From: Leucobacter weissii
GTDB lineage: Bacteria > Actinomycetota > Actinomycetes > Actinomycetales > Microbacteriaceae
Length of the DNA stretch: 64,000 bases
Assembly (NCBI RefSeq): GCF_017565745.1
Contig: NZ_JAGDYM010000004.1
Span: 310,001 to 374,000, forward strand
Direction: 5' to 3'
Part shown: positions 25,315-33,196 of the stretch, one piece after another
Layout of the letters: each line of letters begins with the position of its first letter
Numbering within the stretch: the stretch's first letter is position 1
The notes under the pieces: model-generated
Databases searched by the model: none
Told to the model about the DNA's origin: nothing
Seen by the model: only the letters and a program-made list of their open reading frames with translations
Made by a program: the position numbers and the translations under genes

Positions 25315-26253
25315 CTGATCACCGTGACCCCCGCCCCCGCGATCGACTGGACGGTCGAAGTCGAGGGGTGGGAGTTCGGCGCCGTGCACCGTGCGCGCAG
25401 CGAGCGCCGAGAACCGAGCGGCAAAGGGGTCAACGTCTCGGTGGCGCTCCACCGCGCCGGTCGGGCGACTCACGCGGTGCTGGTCGCCGCGGGCGACGGC
25501 GTCGACTTCATGGATCGGGAACTCGCGGCGCTCGGGGTGCCGCACTCCTTCGCCTCCGGCGGGCCGGTGCGGACCAACCTCACGCTGCTCGTGGACGGAC
25601 GCGCGGACACGAAGGTGAACACCTCCGGGGCCGCCCTGAGCGACTCCCAGAGCGCGGCGCTGATCGAACTGGTGTCGGATCTGGCGGATCGGCCCGGAGC
25701 CGCGATCCTGACGGCGGGCAGCCTCCCGGCCGGCAGCGACGCGCGGCTGCACGCGCGGATCGTCGAGCGTGCGCGGGAACGGGGTCGGTACGCGGCCCTC
25801 GACACCTCCGGAGCCGCCCTGCTCGAGGGGATCGCCGCCGGACCCGACCTGGTCAAGCCGAACGCCCAGGAGCTCGCCGAGCTCGTCGCAGCACCCGTCG
25901 CGACCCTGGGAGAGGTGCGGGACGCGGCGCACGAGCTGCGGGGGAGACACGGCGTCGGATCCGTGCTCGTGAGTCTTGGGGCCGACGGCGCGCTGCTGGT
26001 CGACGCGGACGGGGAGCTCTGGGCGGGGGCCCGGCCGGATCGCGTGCGCAACGCGGTCGGCGCGGGCGACGCCATGCTGGCGGGCTTTCTCTCCGCGCGC
26101 TCCGATCGCGAGCGGGCGCTGCGCGCGGCCGTGCTGTGGGGCGGATCGGCGGTCGCCCACGCGAGCACCTTCTTCGAGGTCCTCCCCGAGGACCGCTTCG
26201 AGCGCTGGTGCACGGACCGCATCGACCGTTCGTACGCCCTCGGACTCGACTGA
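25312..26253 (+). CDS. PfkB-family 1-phosphofructokinase / tagatose-6-phosphate kinase-like
   Basis: This 313-residue ribokinase-fold kinase is of the 1-phosphofructokinase/tagatose-6-phosphate kinase branch. The sequence starts MLITVTPAPAIDWTVEV, with the substrate-site motif PSGKGVNVSVALHRAG (about residues 35-50). It has VKPNAQELAELV in the middle and the catalytic anion-hole motif VGAGDAMLAGFL near residue 245. It is divergent from the aldolase operon by 110 bp. Its product, a ketose-1,6-bisphosphate, would be the aldolase substrate. The GTG start is probably leaderless. Confidence 0.88.
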   Translation: MLITVTPAPAIDWTVEVEGWEFGAVHRARSERREPSGKGVNVSVALHRAGRATHAVLVAAGDGVDFMDRELAALGVPHSFASGGPVRTNLTLLVDGRADTKVNTSGAALSDSQSAALIELVSDLADRPGAAILTAGSLPAGSDARLHARIVERARERGRYAALDTSGAALLEGIAAGPDLVKPNAQELAELVAAPVATLGEVRDAAHELRGRHGVGSVLVSLGADGALLVDADGELWAGARPDRVRNAVGAGDAMLAGFLSARSDRERALRAAVLWGGSAVAHASTFFEVLPEDRFERWCTDRIDRSYALGLD

Positions 26254-26281
26254 CGGCGAGCGAGGTCTCCGGGACTCGGGC

Positions 26282-27619
26282 TCAGAACGCGGATGAGGAG
26301 GCATCTTCCCACATCCCTGCGGCGATCCCGGCGAAGAGCGCCGCGCCGCGAGCGCCGGCCTCGTCGATCCGGGGAAGGTCCACGGCTCCGAGGATACGCC
26401 GTTTCGCGTCGATCAGCGCCCGGCTGGCGGTCCACCCCCCGACCGCGATGAATCGCGCGCTGGGGCCCGCGCTGCGCTCCATGAGCCTCGCGAGGCGGCC
26501 CGCGTCCTCGGTCACGCCCTCGACCGCGGCCCGCCAGAGCGCGGCGGGATCGCCCTCGGCGACGAGCGCCGCCCGCCCGCCCGCCGCGGCGTCGGCGCGG
26601 ATCCGGAGGCCGGTGTCCGGCAGCGCACGCGCACGGTCGTCGATCCCGCCCGCGAGATCGTCGACGCCGAGCCGTGCGAGCAGAGCGCCGAGCACCCGGC
26701 CGCCCTCCGTCGCTCCCAGCAGGCACCAGCGCCCGGGGAGCGCGTGCCAGCCGACGGTGACGCCCCCGGCCGTGAGGCGCTCGATCGCCGAGAGGTCGAG
26801 GCTCGCCTCGGCGGTTCGCACCAGCGCCTCGGCGGTTCCGCAGGAGTCCAGCACCTCGCCGGGGCGCCAGGCCCCCGCCCCGACCGCGGCGGCCTGGTGG
26901 TCGTGACCCGCCACGGCGATCCGGGCGCCCGTGAGCCGGGGATGGACCCCGTCGCGAACCGCCCCGAGGTCGGTTCCGGCTTCGGCGGTCTCCGGGAGCC
27001 AGGACTCCCGTACCCGCGAGAACTCCAGCGCTTCGGGCCACCAGGAGCGTTCGCGCAGCGAGAACCAGCCGGTGCGTGACGCGAGGGAGGGCTCGGTGGC
27101 CGCCCGCCCTCCCAGGGCCACGGCGATCCACTCGGCGACGCTCAGCCGTCGGATCGTCCGGGAGCCGCTCTTCGGAGCGTGGTCGCTGAGCCAGCGGCCC
27201 TTGGTGATCGACCACTGCTGGGCGAAGGGCAGGCCGGTCGTCGCCGAGAAGCGGAGGGACCCGAGCGCCGCCTCCAGCTCGTTCAGCTCGGAGGCGTCCC
27301 GGCGGTCGTACCAGGCGATCACCGGGGCCGTGCCGCGGCCGTCCGGATCGAGGAGCACTCCGGACTCGGCGAAGCTCGCGACGCCGATCCCGGCGATGCG
27401 CCCCGGCGGGGCGGCGTCGACGGCCTCCCGGACCGAGTCGAGCGCGGCGTCGCGCAGCTGCTCGGCCGTCGTCTCGGCCCCCTCCGCGACGACGGTCCAC
27501 GGGGTCTCGCGTCGGCTCCCCGCGAGAGCCCGCCCGGTGCGGGAGAAGACGACCGACTTGATCCCGGTCGTCCCGACGTCGACCCCCAGCAGCAGGGGCG
27601 CCGGTGCCGCGGCGCTCAA
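26282..27619 (-). CDS. FGGY-family sugar kinase
   Basis: This 445-residue FGGY kinase starts LLLGVDVGTTGIKSVVFS. IAGIGVASFAESGVLLDPDG and VIAWYDRRDASELNELEA follow in the first domain, and VAGHDHQAAAVGAGAW and FIAVGGWTASRALIDAKRRI in the second. It is shorter than the xylulokinase branch, and its natural sugar is unknown. It starts at a TTG (27,619) that overlaps the stop of the mannose-6-phosphate isomerase gene, so initiation probably depends on upstream translation. It ends the long minus-strand operon and converges on the PfkB gene, with a gap of only 28 nt. Confidence 0.85.
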   Translation of the reverse strand: MSAAAPAPLLLGVDVGTTGIKSVVFSRTGRALAGSRRETPWTVVAEGAETTAEQLRDAALDSVREAVDAAPPGRIAGIGVASFAESGVLLDPDGRGTAPVIAWYDRRDASELNELEAALGSLRFSATTGLPFAQQWSITKGRWLSDHAPKSGSRTIRRLSVAEWIAVALGGRAATEPSLASRTGWFSLRERSWWPEALEFSRVRESWLPETAEAGTDLGAVRDGVHPRLTGARIAVAGHDHQAAAVGAGAWRPGEVLDSCGTAEALVRTAEASLDLSAIERLTAGGVTVGWHALPGRWCLLGATEGGRVLGALLARLGVDDLAGGIDDRARALPDTGLRIRADAAAGGRAALVAEGDPAALWRAAVEGVTEDAGRLARLMERSAGPSARFIAVGGWTASRALIDAKRRILGAVDLPRIDEAGARGAALFAGIAAGMWEDASSSAF

Positions 27620-28665
27620 CGCCCCGGTCCGCTTCGTTCGCCGCGCGATCGCGGCGGCCGGCAGCTGAGCAGTTCGAGTCCGGGCCCCACGGAGACGGGG
27701 CCGGCGTCGTGGCGCACGAGGAAGGTGCGGCCGCGCTCGGCCTCGAGCGAGCCGCCCTCCCAGGAGAGCCGGCCCGCGCCGCCGAGCACGACGAGCACCG
27801 CGAATCCCGTCTCCAGCCGCACGGGATCCCGACCCGCGCGCACGTGGCGGGCGCGGTAGAAGCGGTCGGCGGCGGCGGGGAAGAGCGCGCGCGTCCGGCC
27901 CGAGGCGGGGCGGGACGTCCGCAGCTCGGCCAGCTCCTCGTCGTCGAGCCGCGACCGGCGGAAGGCCCGCAGCGCCTCGTCCCGGGGCAGCGCGAGCAGA
28001 GCGCCGTCGCGATCGATCCCGGGGTATCCCGCGTACTCGAGCAGCACCGAGAGGTCGGTCGCCTGCTGGAGCTCGACGAGGGTGAGGCCGGGCCCGATCC
28101 CGTGGGGGAGGCCGGCGGGAACATGGAACGTGTCGCCCGTCTGCACCGGGATCCGGTGCATCGCGTCGGTCATGCCCGCCACATCCTGGTCATCGAACCA
28201 TCCGGTGAGCTCCGCGAACCCCACATCCCGGCGGAATCCCAGGAGTACGAAGGCGTCGGCGCCCTGGGCGACGTCGAAGACGAACCAGGATTCCGTCTTG
28301 CCGCAGCTCCCGAGACCGTGCGCCCGTGCGAAGGCGTCGTCCGGGTGGGCGTGGATGAAGAGCCGCTCGTCCGTGCTCAGCAGTTTCGTGAGCAGCCCCG
28401 TCCCGCCCGACGCGCCCGCCTCCGCCGATCCGAGGAATCCGATCGGATCGGCGGCGATGGCGTCGCGCAGCAGACGACCGTCCGCCAGACGGCTGAGCCC
28501 GACGCCGCCGCCCGCGAACACCTCCGTCGTCGACGCGAGGAAGTCCTCCGGCAGATACGGATCCGCGTGCGGCACACCGCGGAAGCCGGCGATGCCGCTG
28601 CCGCCCCGGTAGGGTCGCGCACCGGGGCGATTGGCCTCGAGCTCGACGATGCCCGGATCGCTCAT
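27616..28665 (-). CDS. manA: Class I mannose-6-phosphate isomerase
   Basis: This 349-residue protein has the landmarks of type I phosphomannose isomerases. LLSTDERLFIHAHPDDAFA holds the first metal ligands (about residues 93-111). GKTESWFVFDV follows, in the position of the usual KPE segment. The C-terminal cupin half has FHVPAGLPHGIGPGLTLVEL with QQATDLSVLLEYAG. The replacement of KPE by KTE is a small deviation, as in the catabolic relatives. It interconverts an aldose-6-phosphate and ketose-6-phosphate, probably for the sugar brought in by the adjacent FrcA-type importer. A 103-nt gap with a hairpin separates it from the binding-protein gene. Confidence 0.82.
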   Translation of the reverse strand: MSDPGIVELEANRPGARPYRGGSGIAGFRGVPHADPYLPEDFLASTTEVFAGGGVGLSRLADGRLLRDAIAADPIGFLGSAEAGASGGTGLLTKLLSTDERLFIHAHPDDAFARAHGLGSCGKTESWFVFDVAQGADAFVLLGFRRDVGFAELTGWFDDQDVAGMTDAMHRIPVQTGDTFHVPAGLPHGIGPGLTLVELQQATDLSVLLEYAGYPGIDRDGALLALPRDEALRAFRRSRLDDEELAELRTSRPASGRTRALFPAAADRFYRARHVRAGRDPVRLETGFAVLVVLGGAGRLSWEGGSLEAERGRTFLVRHDAGPVSVGPGLELLSCRPPRSRGERSGPGR

Positions 28666-28730
28666 CTCGCCTCCTCCCTCCCGCCGAGCTCCGTCGGCGG
28701 CCGATCTCCCCGGAACGTCCGGCCGGGGTT

Positions 28731-28761
28731 CCGCGGAGGGAGCGCGCGACCCCCTCCGCGG
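28731..28761 (-). terminator. Hairpin after binding-protein gene, inside operon
   Basis: A perfect 10-bp stem (CCGCGGAGGG 28,731-28,740 with 28,752-28,761) starts 7 nt past the binding-protein stop. The isomerase gene follows on the same strand, so this is probably a partial terminator or mRNA-protecting stem, as after the other binding-protein genes. Confidence 0.6.
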
Positions 28762-28768
28762 GCCTCAG

Positions 28769-29779
28769 TCAGCTGCAGGATTCCTGGTAGATCGCATCCT
28801 GCATGCTCGACAGGTTCTCCTGCGTCAGCACCACGGTCTCGGTGCCGATCTCGGGGGTGACCTCGCCGCCCGTCAGTTCGGCGACGGTCTGCTCGACCGC
28901 CTGGCGCCCGATGTCGCCCGGCTTCTGAGCGACGAGCGCCTGCACGTCGTCGCGCTCGAGCTGCTCGACCTGGGTCGCGCCGGCATCGAATCCGACGATC
29001 TTCACGTCGCCCTCCGCGCCGGCGTTGCGCAGGCCGGTCGCCGCGCCCTGGGCCGCGAAGAGGTTCGTGGCGAACACTCCCGCAAGATCCGGGTTCGCGG
29101 CGAGGGACGCCTGCACGATCGAGGCGGCCTTGGCCGGATCGTTGTCGTTGATCTGCGCTCCGAGATACTCGATCCCCTCGTGCGCGGCGATCTGATCCTC
29201 GAATCCCTTCTGCCGGGCGTCCGAGGTGGACGCACCGGCCTTGAAGGCGATGACCAGGACCTTGCCCTCGCCCCCGATCAGATCGGCGAGCGCATCCGCG
29301 GCCGCGGCGCCGCCGAGCTCGTTGTCGGTCGCGACCGAGGTGAAGGCGAGCGACGGGTCGTCGAGCGTGGTGTCGACGAGTCCGACGGGGATGCCGGCGT
29401 CGACCGCCTGCTTCAGCGGCGGCTGCAGAGCCGTGCCGTCGGTCGGGGCGATGAGCAGCGCCGCCGGATCGGTCGCGATCATCGAGTTGACGATCGGGGT
29501 CTGCACCGCCGCCTCGAACTGCTCGGGGATCTGGACGCTCACCTCCATGCCGTACTCCGCCGCGGTCTCCTCGATGGCGCACTGCATCGAGATGTAGAAG
29601 GGGTCGTTGACGCCCGGGATGAACCCGATGGTCTGACCCGCGAGATCGGCCTCGCTCAGCGCCTCTCCGCCGCCCTGGTTGTTCGCCTCGGACTGCTGGC
29701 TGCCGGTGGTGCATGCCGCGAGGGAGATCGCGAGAGCCGATGCTGCGAGAAGCGCAGCGCTGCGCTTGAGGGTGTTCAT
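28769..29779 (-). CDS. CUT2-type (FrcB-like) substrate-binding lipoprotein
   Basis: This 336-residue lipoprotein has the signal peptide MNTLKRSAALLAASALAISL with lipobox LAAC (Cys23). A Gln/Asn/Gly-rich linker precedes the core TIGFIPGVNDPFYISMQCAI. The second lobe has VFATNLFAAQGAATGLRNAG and VKIVGFDAGATQVEQL, typical of ribose/fructose-type binders. The C-terminus ends in YQESCS with a free cysteine. It belongs to the single-domain-ATPase importer encoded just upstream. Confidence 0.88.
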   Translation of the reverse strand: MNTLKRSAALLAASALAISLAACTTGSQQSEANNQGGGEALSEADLAGQTIGFIPGVNDPFYISMQCAIEETAAEYGMEVSVQIPEQFEAAVQTPIVNSMIATDPAALLIAPTDGTALQPPLKQAVDAGIPVGLVDTTLDDPSLAFTSVATDNELGGAAAADALADLIGGEGKVLVIAFKAGASTSDARQKGFEDQIAAHEGIEYLGAQINDNDPAKAASIVQASLAANPDLAGVFATNLFAAQGAATGLRNAGAEGDVKIVGFDAGATQVEQLERDDVQALVAQKPGDIGRQAVEQTVAELTGGEVTPEIGTETVVLTQENLSSMQDAIYQESCS

Positions 29780-29830
29780 GATGGTGTTCTGCCTTTCGGT
29801 GTGGGTGATGGGTCGATGATGAGGATGTGG

Positions 29831-30865
29831 CTACCGGTTGCTGTTGCGCCGGCGCATCTGGTCGAGGTAGACGGCGCCGAGCAGGACCGCGCCGACGGCG
29901 ATCTGCTGCCAGTACGGGCTGATGTTCAGGATGACGAATCCGTTCTGCAGGATCACGGGGATGAAGACGCCGATCACGGTGCCGATCATGAGACCGCGGC
30001 CGCCGAAGAGGCTCGCGCCGCCGATGACGACGGCCGTGATGACGGAGAGGTTGTCGGTCGAGTGCCCGCCGAGGGTGGTGGTCGCGAAACGAGCCACCGA
30101 GAGGTATCCTGCGAGGCCCGCGAGCAGTCCGGCGAGCATGTAGACCTTCACGAGGTGCCGATCGACGTTCACCCCGGTGCGGCGCAGCGCCTCGGCGTTC
30201 GAGCCGACCGCGTAGGTGTACCGGCCGAAGCGGGTCTGCGCCAGGATCAGCCCGAAGACGACGGCGACCGCGATGGCGATGACGGCCAGGACGGGGATCC
30301 CGAGGATCCTTCCCGAGCCCACCGTGTCGACGAGTTCGAAGGGGACGTTCCGCACGTCCACTCCGCCGGTGATCAGGAGCGACGCCCCGAGCGACGCCCC
30401 CATCGTGGCCAGCGTCACGATCAGCGCGGGGATTCTCGCCTTCGCCACGAGCAGCCCGTTCAGCACGCCCCAGGCCGCCCCCGAGGCGAGGGAGACGAGC
30501 AGGCCGATGACGAGCGTCAGGGGTGAGCCGTCGCCGATCGCCGCCATGGTGAGGGCCCCGGTCACGCTCGAGAACACGAGCACGCCGCCCACGGAGAGGT
30601 CGATGCCCGCCGTGATGATGACGTAGGTGGCACCGGCCGCCATGACGAGCAGGATCGCGGCGTCGGTGAGCAGGTTGATGAAGTTGTTCGGTGTGAAGAA
30701 CGCCGACGGGCGGAGCAGTCCGAACACCGCGATCAGCGCCACCATCGCCAGGAAGAGGCGGAATGCGTCGCTGCCGAGCACCCGCTTCCACACGGGAGGG
30801 CGCTGGTACAGTTCTGCGGAGCCGATGACGGCCGTCGACATGGTCTCCTCGTTCGGGGCGATCAT
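29831..30865 (-). CDS. CUT2-type (FrcC-like) permease
   Basis: This 344-residue BPD_transp_2 permease has ITAGIDLSVGGVLVFSSVTG, YAVGSNAEALRRTGVNVD and GGASLFGGRGLMIGTVIG. ATG 30,865 overlaps the stop of the ATPase gene. A second in-frame ATG at 30,841, preceded by a good GAGGAG site, could give a protein 8 residues shorter. The overlap architecture favours the first, but both may be used. As the only permease of the system it should act as a homodimer. Confidence 0.87.
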   Translation of the reverse strand: MIAPNEETMSTAVIGSAELYQRPPVWKRVLGSDAFRLFLAMVALIAVFGLLRPSAFFTPNNFINLLTDAAILLVMAAGATYVIITAGIDLSVGGVLVFSSVTGALTMAAIGDGSPLTLVIGLLVSLASGAAWGVLNGLLVAKARIPALIVTLATMGASLGASLLITGGVDVRNVPFELVDTVGSGRILGIPVLAVIAIAVAVVFGLILAQTRFGRYTYAVGSNAEALRRTGVNVDRHLVKVYMLAGLLAGLAGYLSVARFATTTLGGHSTDNLSVITAVVIGGASLFGGRGLMIGTVIGVFIPVILQNGFVILNISPYWQQIAVGAVLLGAVYLDQMRRRNSNR

Positions 30866-31641
30866 CGCTGCTTCCCTTCCTTCTCTCCGCTGGTCATCGA
30901 GGCGACCAGATCCTCGACGGTGGCCTCGGACGCCTCGAACCGGGCGACGCGCTGGCCGAGGCGGAGCACCTCGACCCGGTCGCTGACCTCGAGCACCTGC
31001 GGCATGTTGTGGCTGATGAGCACGACCGCGATGCCGGCGTCGCGCACGCGCCTGATGAGCTCGAGCACCTGCTTGGTCTGCACGACGCCGAGTGCGGCGG
31101 TCGGCTCGTCCATGAAGATGATGCGTTTGGCCCACATGGCGGCCCGTGCCACCGCCACCGACTGCTTCTGGCCGCCGGAGAGCTCGGCGACCGGAGCGGT
31201 GATGTCCTTCAGCTTGACCCCCAGGTCGGACATCTCGCGTTCGGCGGTGTCGAGCATCCTCCGGCGGTCGAGGAACCCGAGCGCCCCGAGGAGCCCGCCG
31301 CGGAGCAGCTCGCGGCCCAGGTAGAGGTTCGCGGCCGGGTCGAGGTCCTGCGCGAGGGCGAGGTCCTGATAGACCGTCTCGATGCCGTATCGACGCGCAT
31401 CCTGGGGGTTGCCGAACGAGACTCGGGCTCCGTCGAAGACGATCGTTCCCTCGTCGGGGCGGATGGCGCCCGAGAGCATCTTCACGAGGGTGCTCTTGCC
31501 GGCGCCGTTGTCGCCGATGAGCGAGACGATCTCGCCCGGATAGACGGTGAAGTCGGCGCCGCGCACCGCGCGCACGTGGCCGAAGTTCTTCACGATGCCG
31601 CTCGCCTCGAGCAGCGGTTCGCGGACGGTGGTGTCGGTCAT
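30862..31641 (-). CDS. Single-domain (FrcA-like) sugar ABC ATPase
   Basis: Unlike the other three importers here, this ATPase is a single nucleotide-binding domain of 259 residues, the layout of the fructose/mannose/ribose importer FrcA. It has an intact Walker A SLIGDNGAGKSTLVKML (about 35-50), the canonical signature AELSGGQKQSVAVARA and Walker [17 protein letters not shown]. Both active sites of the transporter would come from a homodimer. It starts 2 nt after the stop of the SDR gene and overlaps the permease. Confidence 0.9.
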   Translation of the reverse strand: MTDTTVREPLLEASGIVKNFGHVRAVRGADFTVYPGEIVSLIGDNGAGKSTLVKMLSGAIRPDEGTIVFDGARVSFGNPQDARRYGIETVYQDLALAQDLDPAANLYLGRELLRGGLLGALGFLDRRRMLDTAEREMSDLGVKLKDITAPVAELSGGQKQSVAVARAAMWAKRIIFMDEPTAALGVVQTKQVLELIRRVRDAGIAVVLISHNMPQVLEVSDRVEVLRLGQRVARFEASEATVEDLVASMTSGEKEGKQR

Positions 31642-31643
31642 GA

Positions 31644-32369
31644 TCAAATCTCCTGGGAGGTCGGCAGGATCACGAGATCCCGGATGTTGACGTGGCGCGG
31701 ACGCGTGAGCATGAAGAGCACCGCCTCGGCGACGTCCGAGGATTCGATGCCCTCGGCGGCGGCGATCTTCCCGGCGATCTCGTCGGATTCGCCGACTCCC
31801 CAGAGCTCGTTGAGCACGACGCCGGGAGCGATGGCCCCGATGCGCACGCCGGTGCCGACGAGCTGGCGCCGCACTCCATGGGTGAAGGACTGCAGGGCGT
31901 GCTTCGAGGCGGAGTACACCGGCTCCCAGTGGATCGCCTGGTGCCCCGACACCGAGCTGGTGACCACGATGTCGCCGCCGCCCTCGGCGATCATCGCGGG
32001 CAGGGCCTCCCGGACCACCGCCATGACGCCGAAGACGTTGACGTCGAGCAGGGATCGCACCGCCGCGAGATCGGCCGCGGCGAAGTCGCCCGGGAGATAG
32101 AGTCCGGCGTTCGCGAGCACGATGTCGACGCGTCCGAAGCGCTCGACGGCGCGCGCGAGGATCTCGGCGGCGCCGCCCTCGGCGGACACGTCGGCAGCCA
32201 CCGCGAGATGGTCGCCGGGCAGCTCGTCCGCGACCGAGCGCAGGCGCCCTTCGTCGCGCCCGACCAGCACCACGCTCGCGCCCGCGCTCGCGAGCGCTCG
32301 CGCCGCGGCGCGTCCGATTCCGGAGCTCGCCCCGGTGACGAGCGCGATCTTCTTTGCGACGGTCTCCAT
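31644..32369 (-). CDS. Short-chain dehydrogenase/reductase
   Basis: This 241-residue classical SDR has the cofactor motif IALVTGASSGIGRAAARALA near the N-terminus, the DIVLANAGLYLPGD segment and the catalytic YSASKHA with serines in TSSVSGHQ just before it. It probably oxidises or reduces an intermediate (sugar, or the lactaldehyde from the aldolase next door). ATG 32,369 is preceded by GGAGGAGAC and directly precedes the Rossmann strand; the longer frame adds 23 Gly/Glu-rich residues not seen in the family. It lies between the aldolase and the ABC ATPase. Confidence 0.88.
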   Translation of the reverse strand: METVAKKIALVTGASSGIGRAAARALASAGASVVLVGRDEGRLRSVADELPGDHLAVAADVSAEGGAAEILARAVERFGRVDIVLANAGLYLPGDFAAADLAAVRSLLDVNVFGVMAVVREALPAMIAEGGGDIVVTSSVSGHQAIHWEPVYSASKHALQSFTHGVRRQLVGTGVRIGAIAPGVVLNELWGVGESDEIAGKIAAAEGIESSDVAEAVLFMLTRPRHVNIRDLVILPTSQEI

Positions 32370-32434
32370 TCCGTCTCCTCCCTCTCCCTCGCCGACTCTC
32401 GCCGGCGCCTGCTCGTGCCTGCCTGTCATCCCGC

Positions 32435-33196
32435 TCACCCCGCCAGCAGCGCGCGACGGAGCCGCTCATCCGGTCGGGTATCGATGCGGGCCGCGTGCTC
32501 CTCGGAGAGGAAGACGGGCCCGCCGACCGCGAGCGCCCCGTTCAGCACCTCGGCGCTCTTGACGGTCATCGCGGTGATGGAGAGCGCCTCCTCCGCGGTT
32601 CCCGCCAGCGCGAACACGCCGTGGTTGCGCAGATAGATCACGCGCGGACGTTCGCCGTGACGGTCCAGGTGCTCGTCGAGGGCGCGAGCGGTCGCTCGCG
32701 CCAGCGGCAGGCCCGGATCCACGTAGGGGACCAGCAACGGGTGCCGGCCCATCACGACGATCTGGTCCGGGAACAGCGCTCCGTCGGTGAGCAGCTCGGC
32801 GCGATCGGAGCAGAGCAGCGCGTTCACGGCGATGGGGTGCGTGTGCACGACGGCGTCCACGCCGTCGAGCCGCTGGCAGACGGCGTGCAGCACCGACTCG
32901 ACCGATGGCTTCCCGTGACCCCACGTGCGGGCCTCCTCGAAGAGGGCCTTGACGTGGTCGTCGTCGTCGGGGCCCTCGTCGATCGCCTCCCAGTAGCGTT
33001 CCAGGTCGACCTCGACGAAGCTGTGCCGCGCCGCCGTGTGCATCGACGAGCCGGTCGCCTTCACCAGCATCCGGCCGGGGGCGGTGCGGAGCGAGGTGTT
33101 GCCCTCGGCGAGGATGGCGTAGGCCCGTGCGGGGTCGCCGGCTCGTCGGGTCAGCTCGACGATCTCATCGATGCGGGCGTGGGCGGTTTCGGTCAT
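32435..33196 (-). CDS. Class II aldolase (fuculose/rhamnulose-phosphate aldolase type)
   Basis: This 253-residue member of the Aldolase_II (AraD/FucA) family is a zinc enzyme that cleaves ketose-1-phosphates or epimerises pentulose-5-phosphates. The phosphate-binding loop is AEGNTSLRTAPGRMLVKATG (about residues 29-48). The zinc ligands are the two histidines of VVHTHPIAVN and the histidine of YLRNHGVFAL. Paired with a rhamnulokinase-like gene whose stop it overlaps, it most likely makes DHAP and L-lactaldehyde from a 6-deoxyketose-1-phosphate such as fuculose- or rhamnulose-1-phosphate. No matching aldose isomerase is encoded in this cluster apart from the ManA-like protein. Confidence 0.85.
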   Translation of the reverse strand: MTETAHARIDEIVELTRRAGDPARAYAILAEGNTSLRTAPGRMLVKATGSSMHTAARHSFVEVDLERYWEAIDEGPDDDDHVKALFEEARTWGHGKPSVESVLHAVCQRLDGVDAVVHTHPIAVNALLCSDRAELLTDGALFPDQIVVMGRHPLLVPYVDPGLPLARATARALDEHLDRHGERPRVIYLRNHGVFALAGTAEEALSITAMTVKSAEVLNGALAVGGPVFLSEEHAARIDTRPDERLRRALLAG

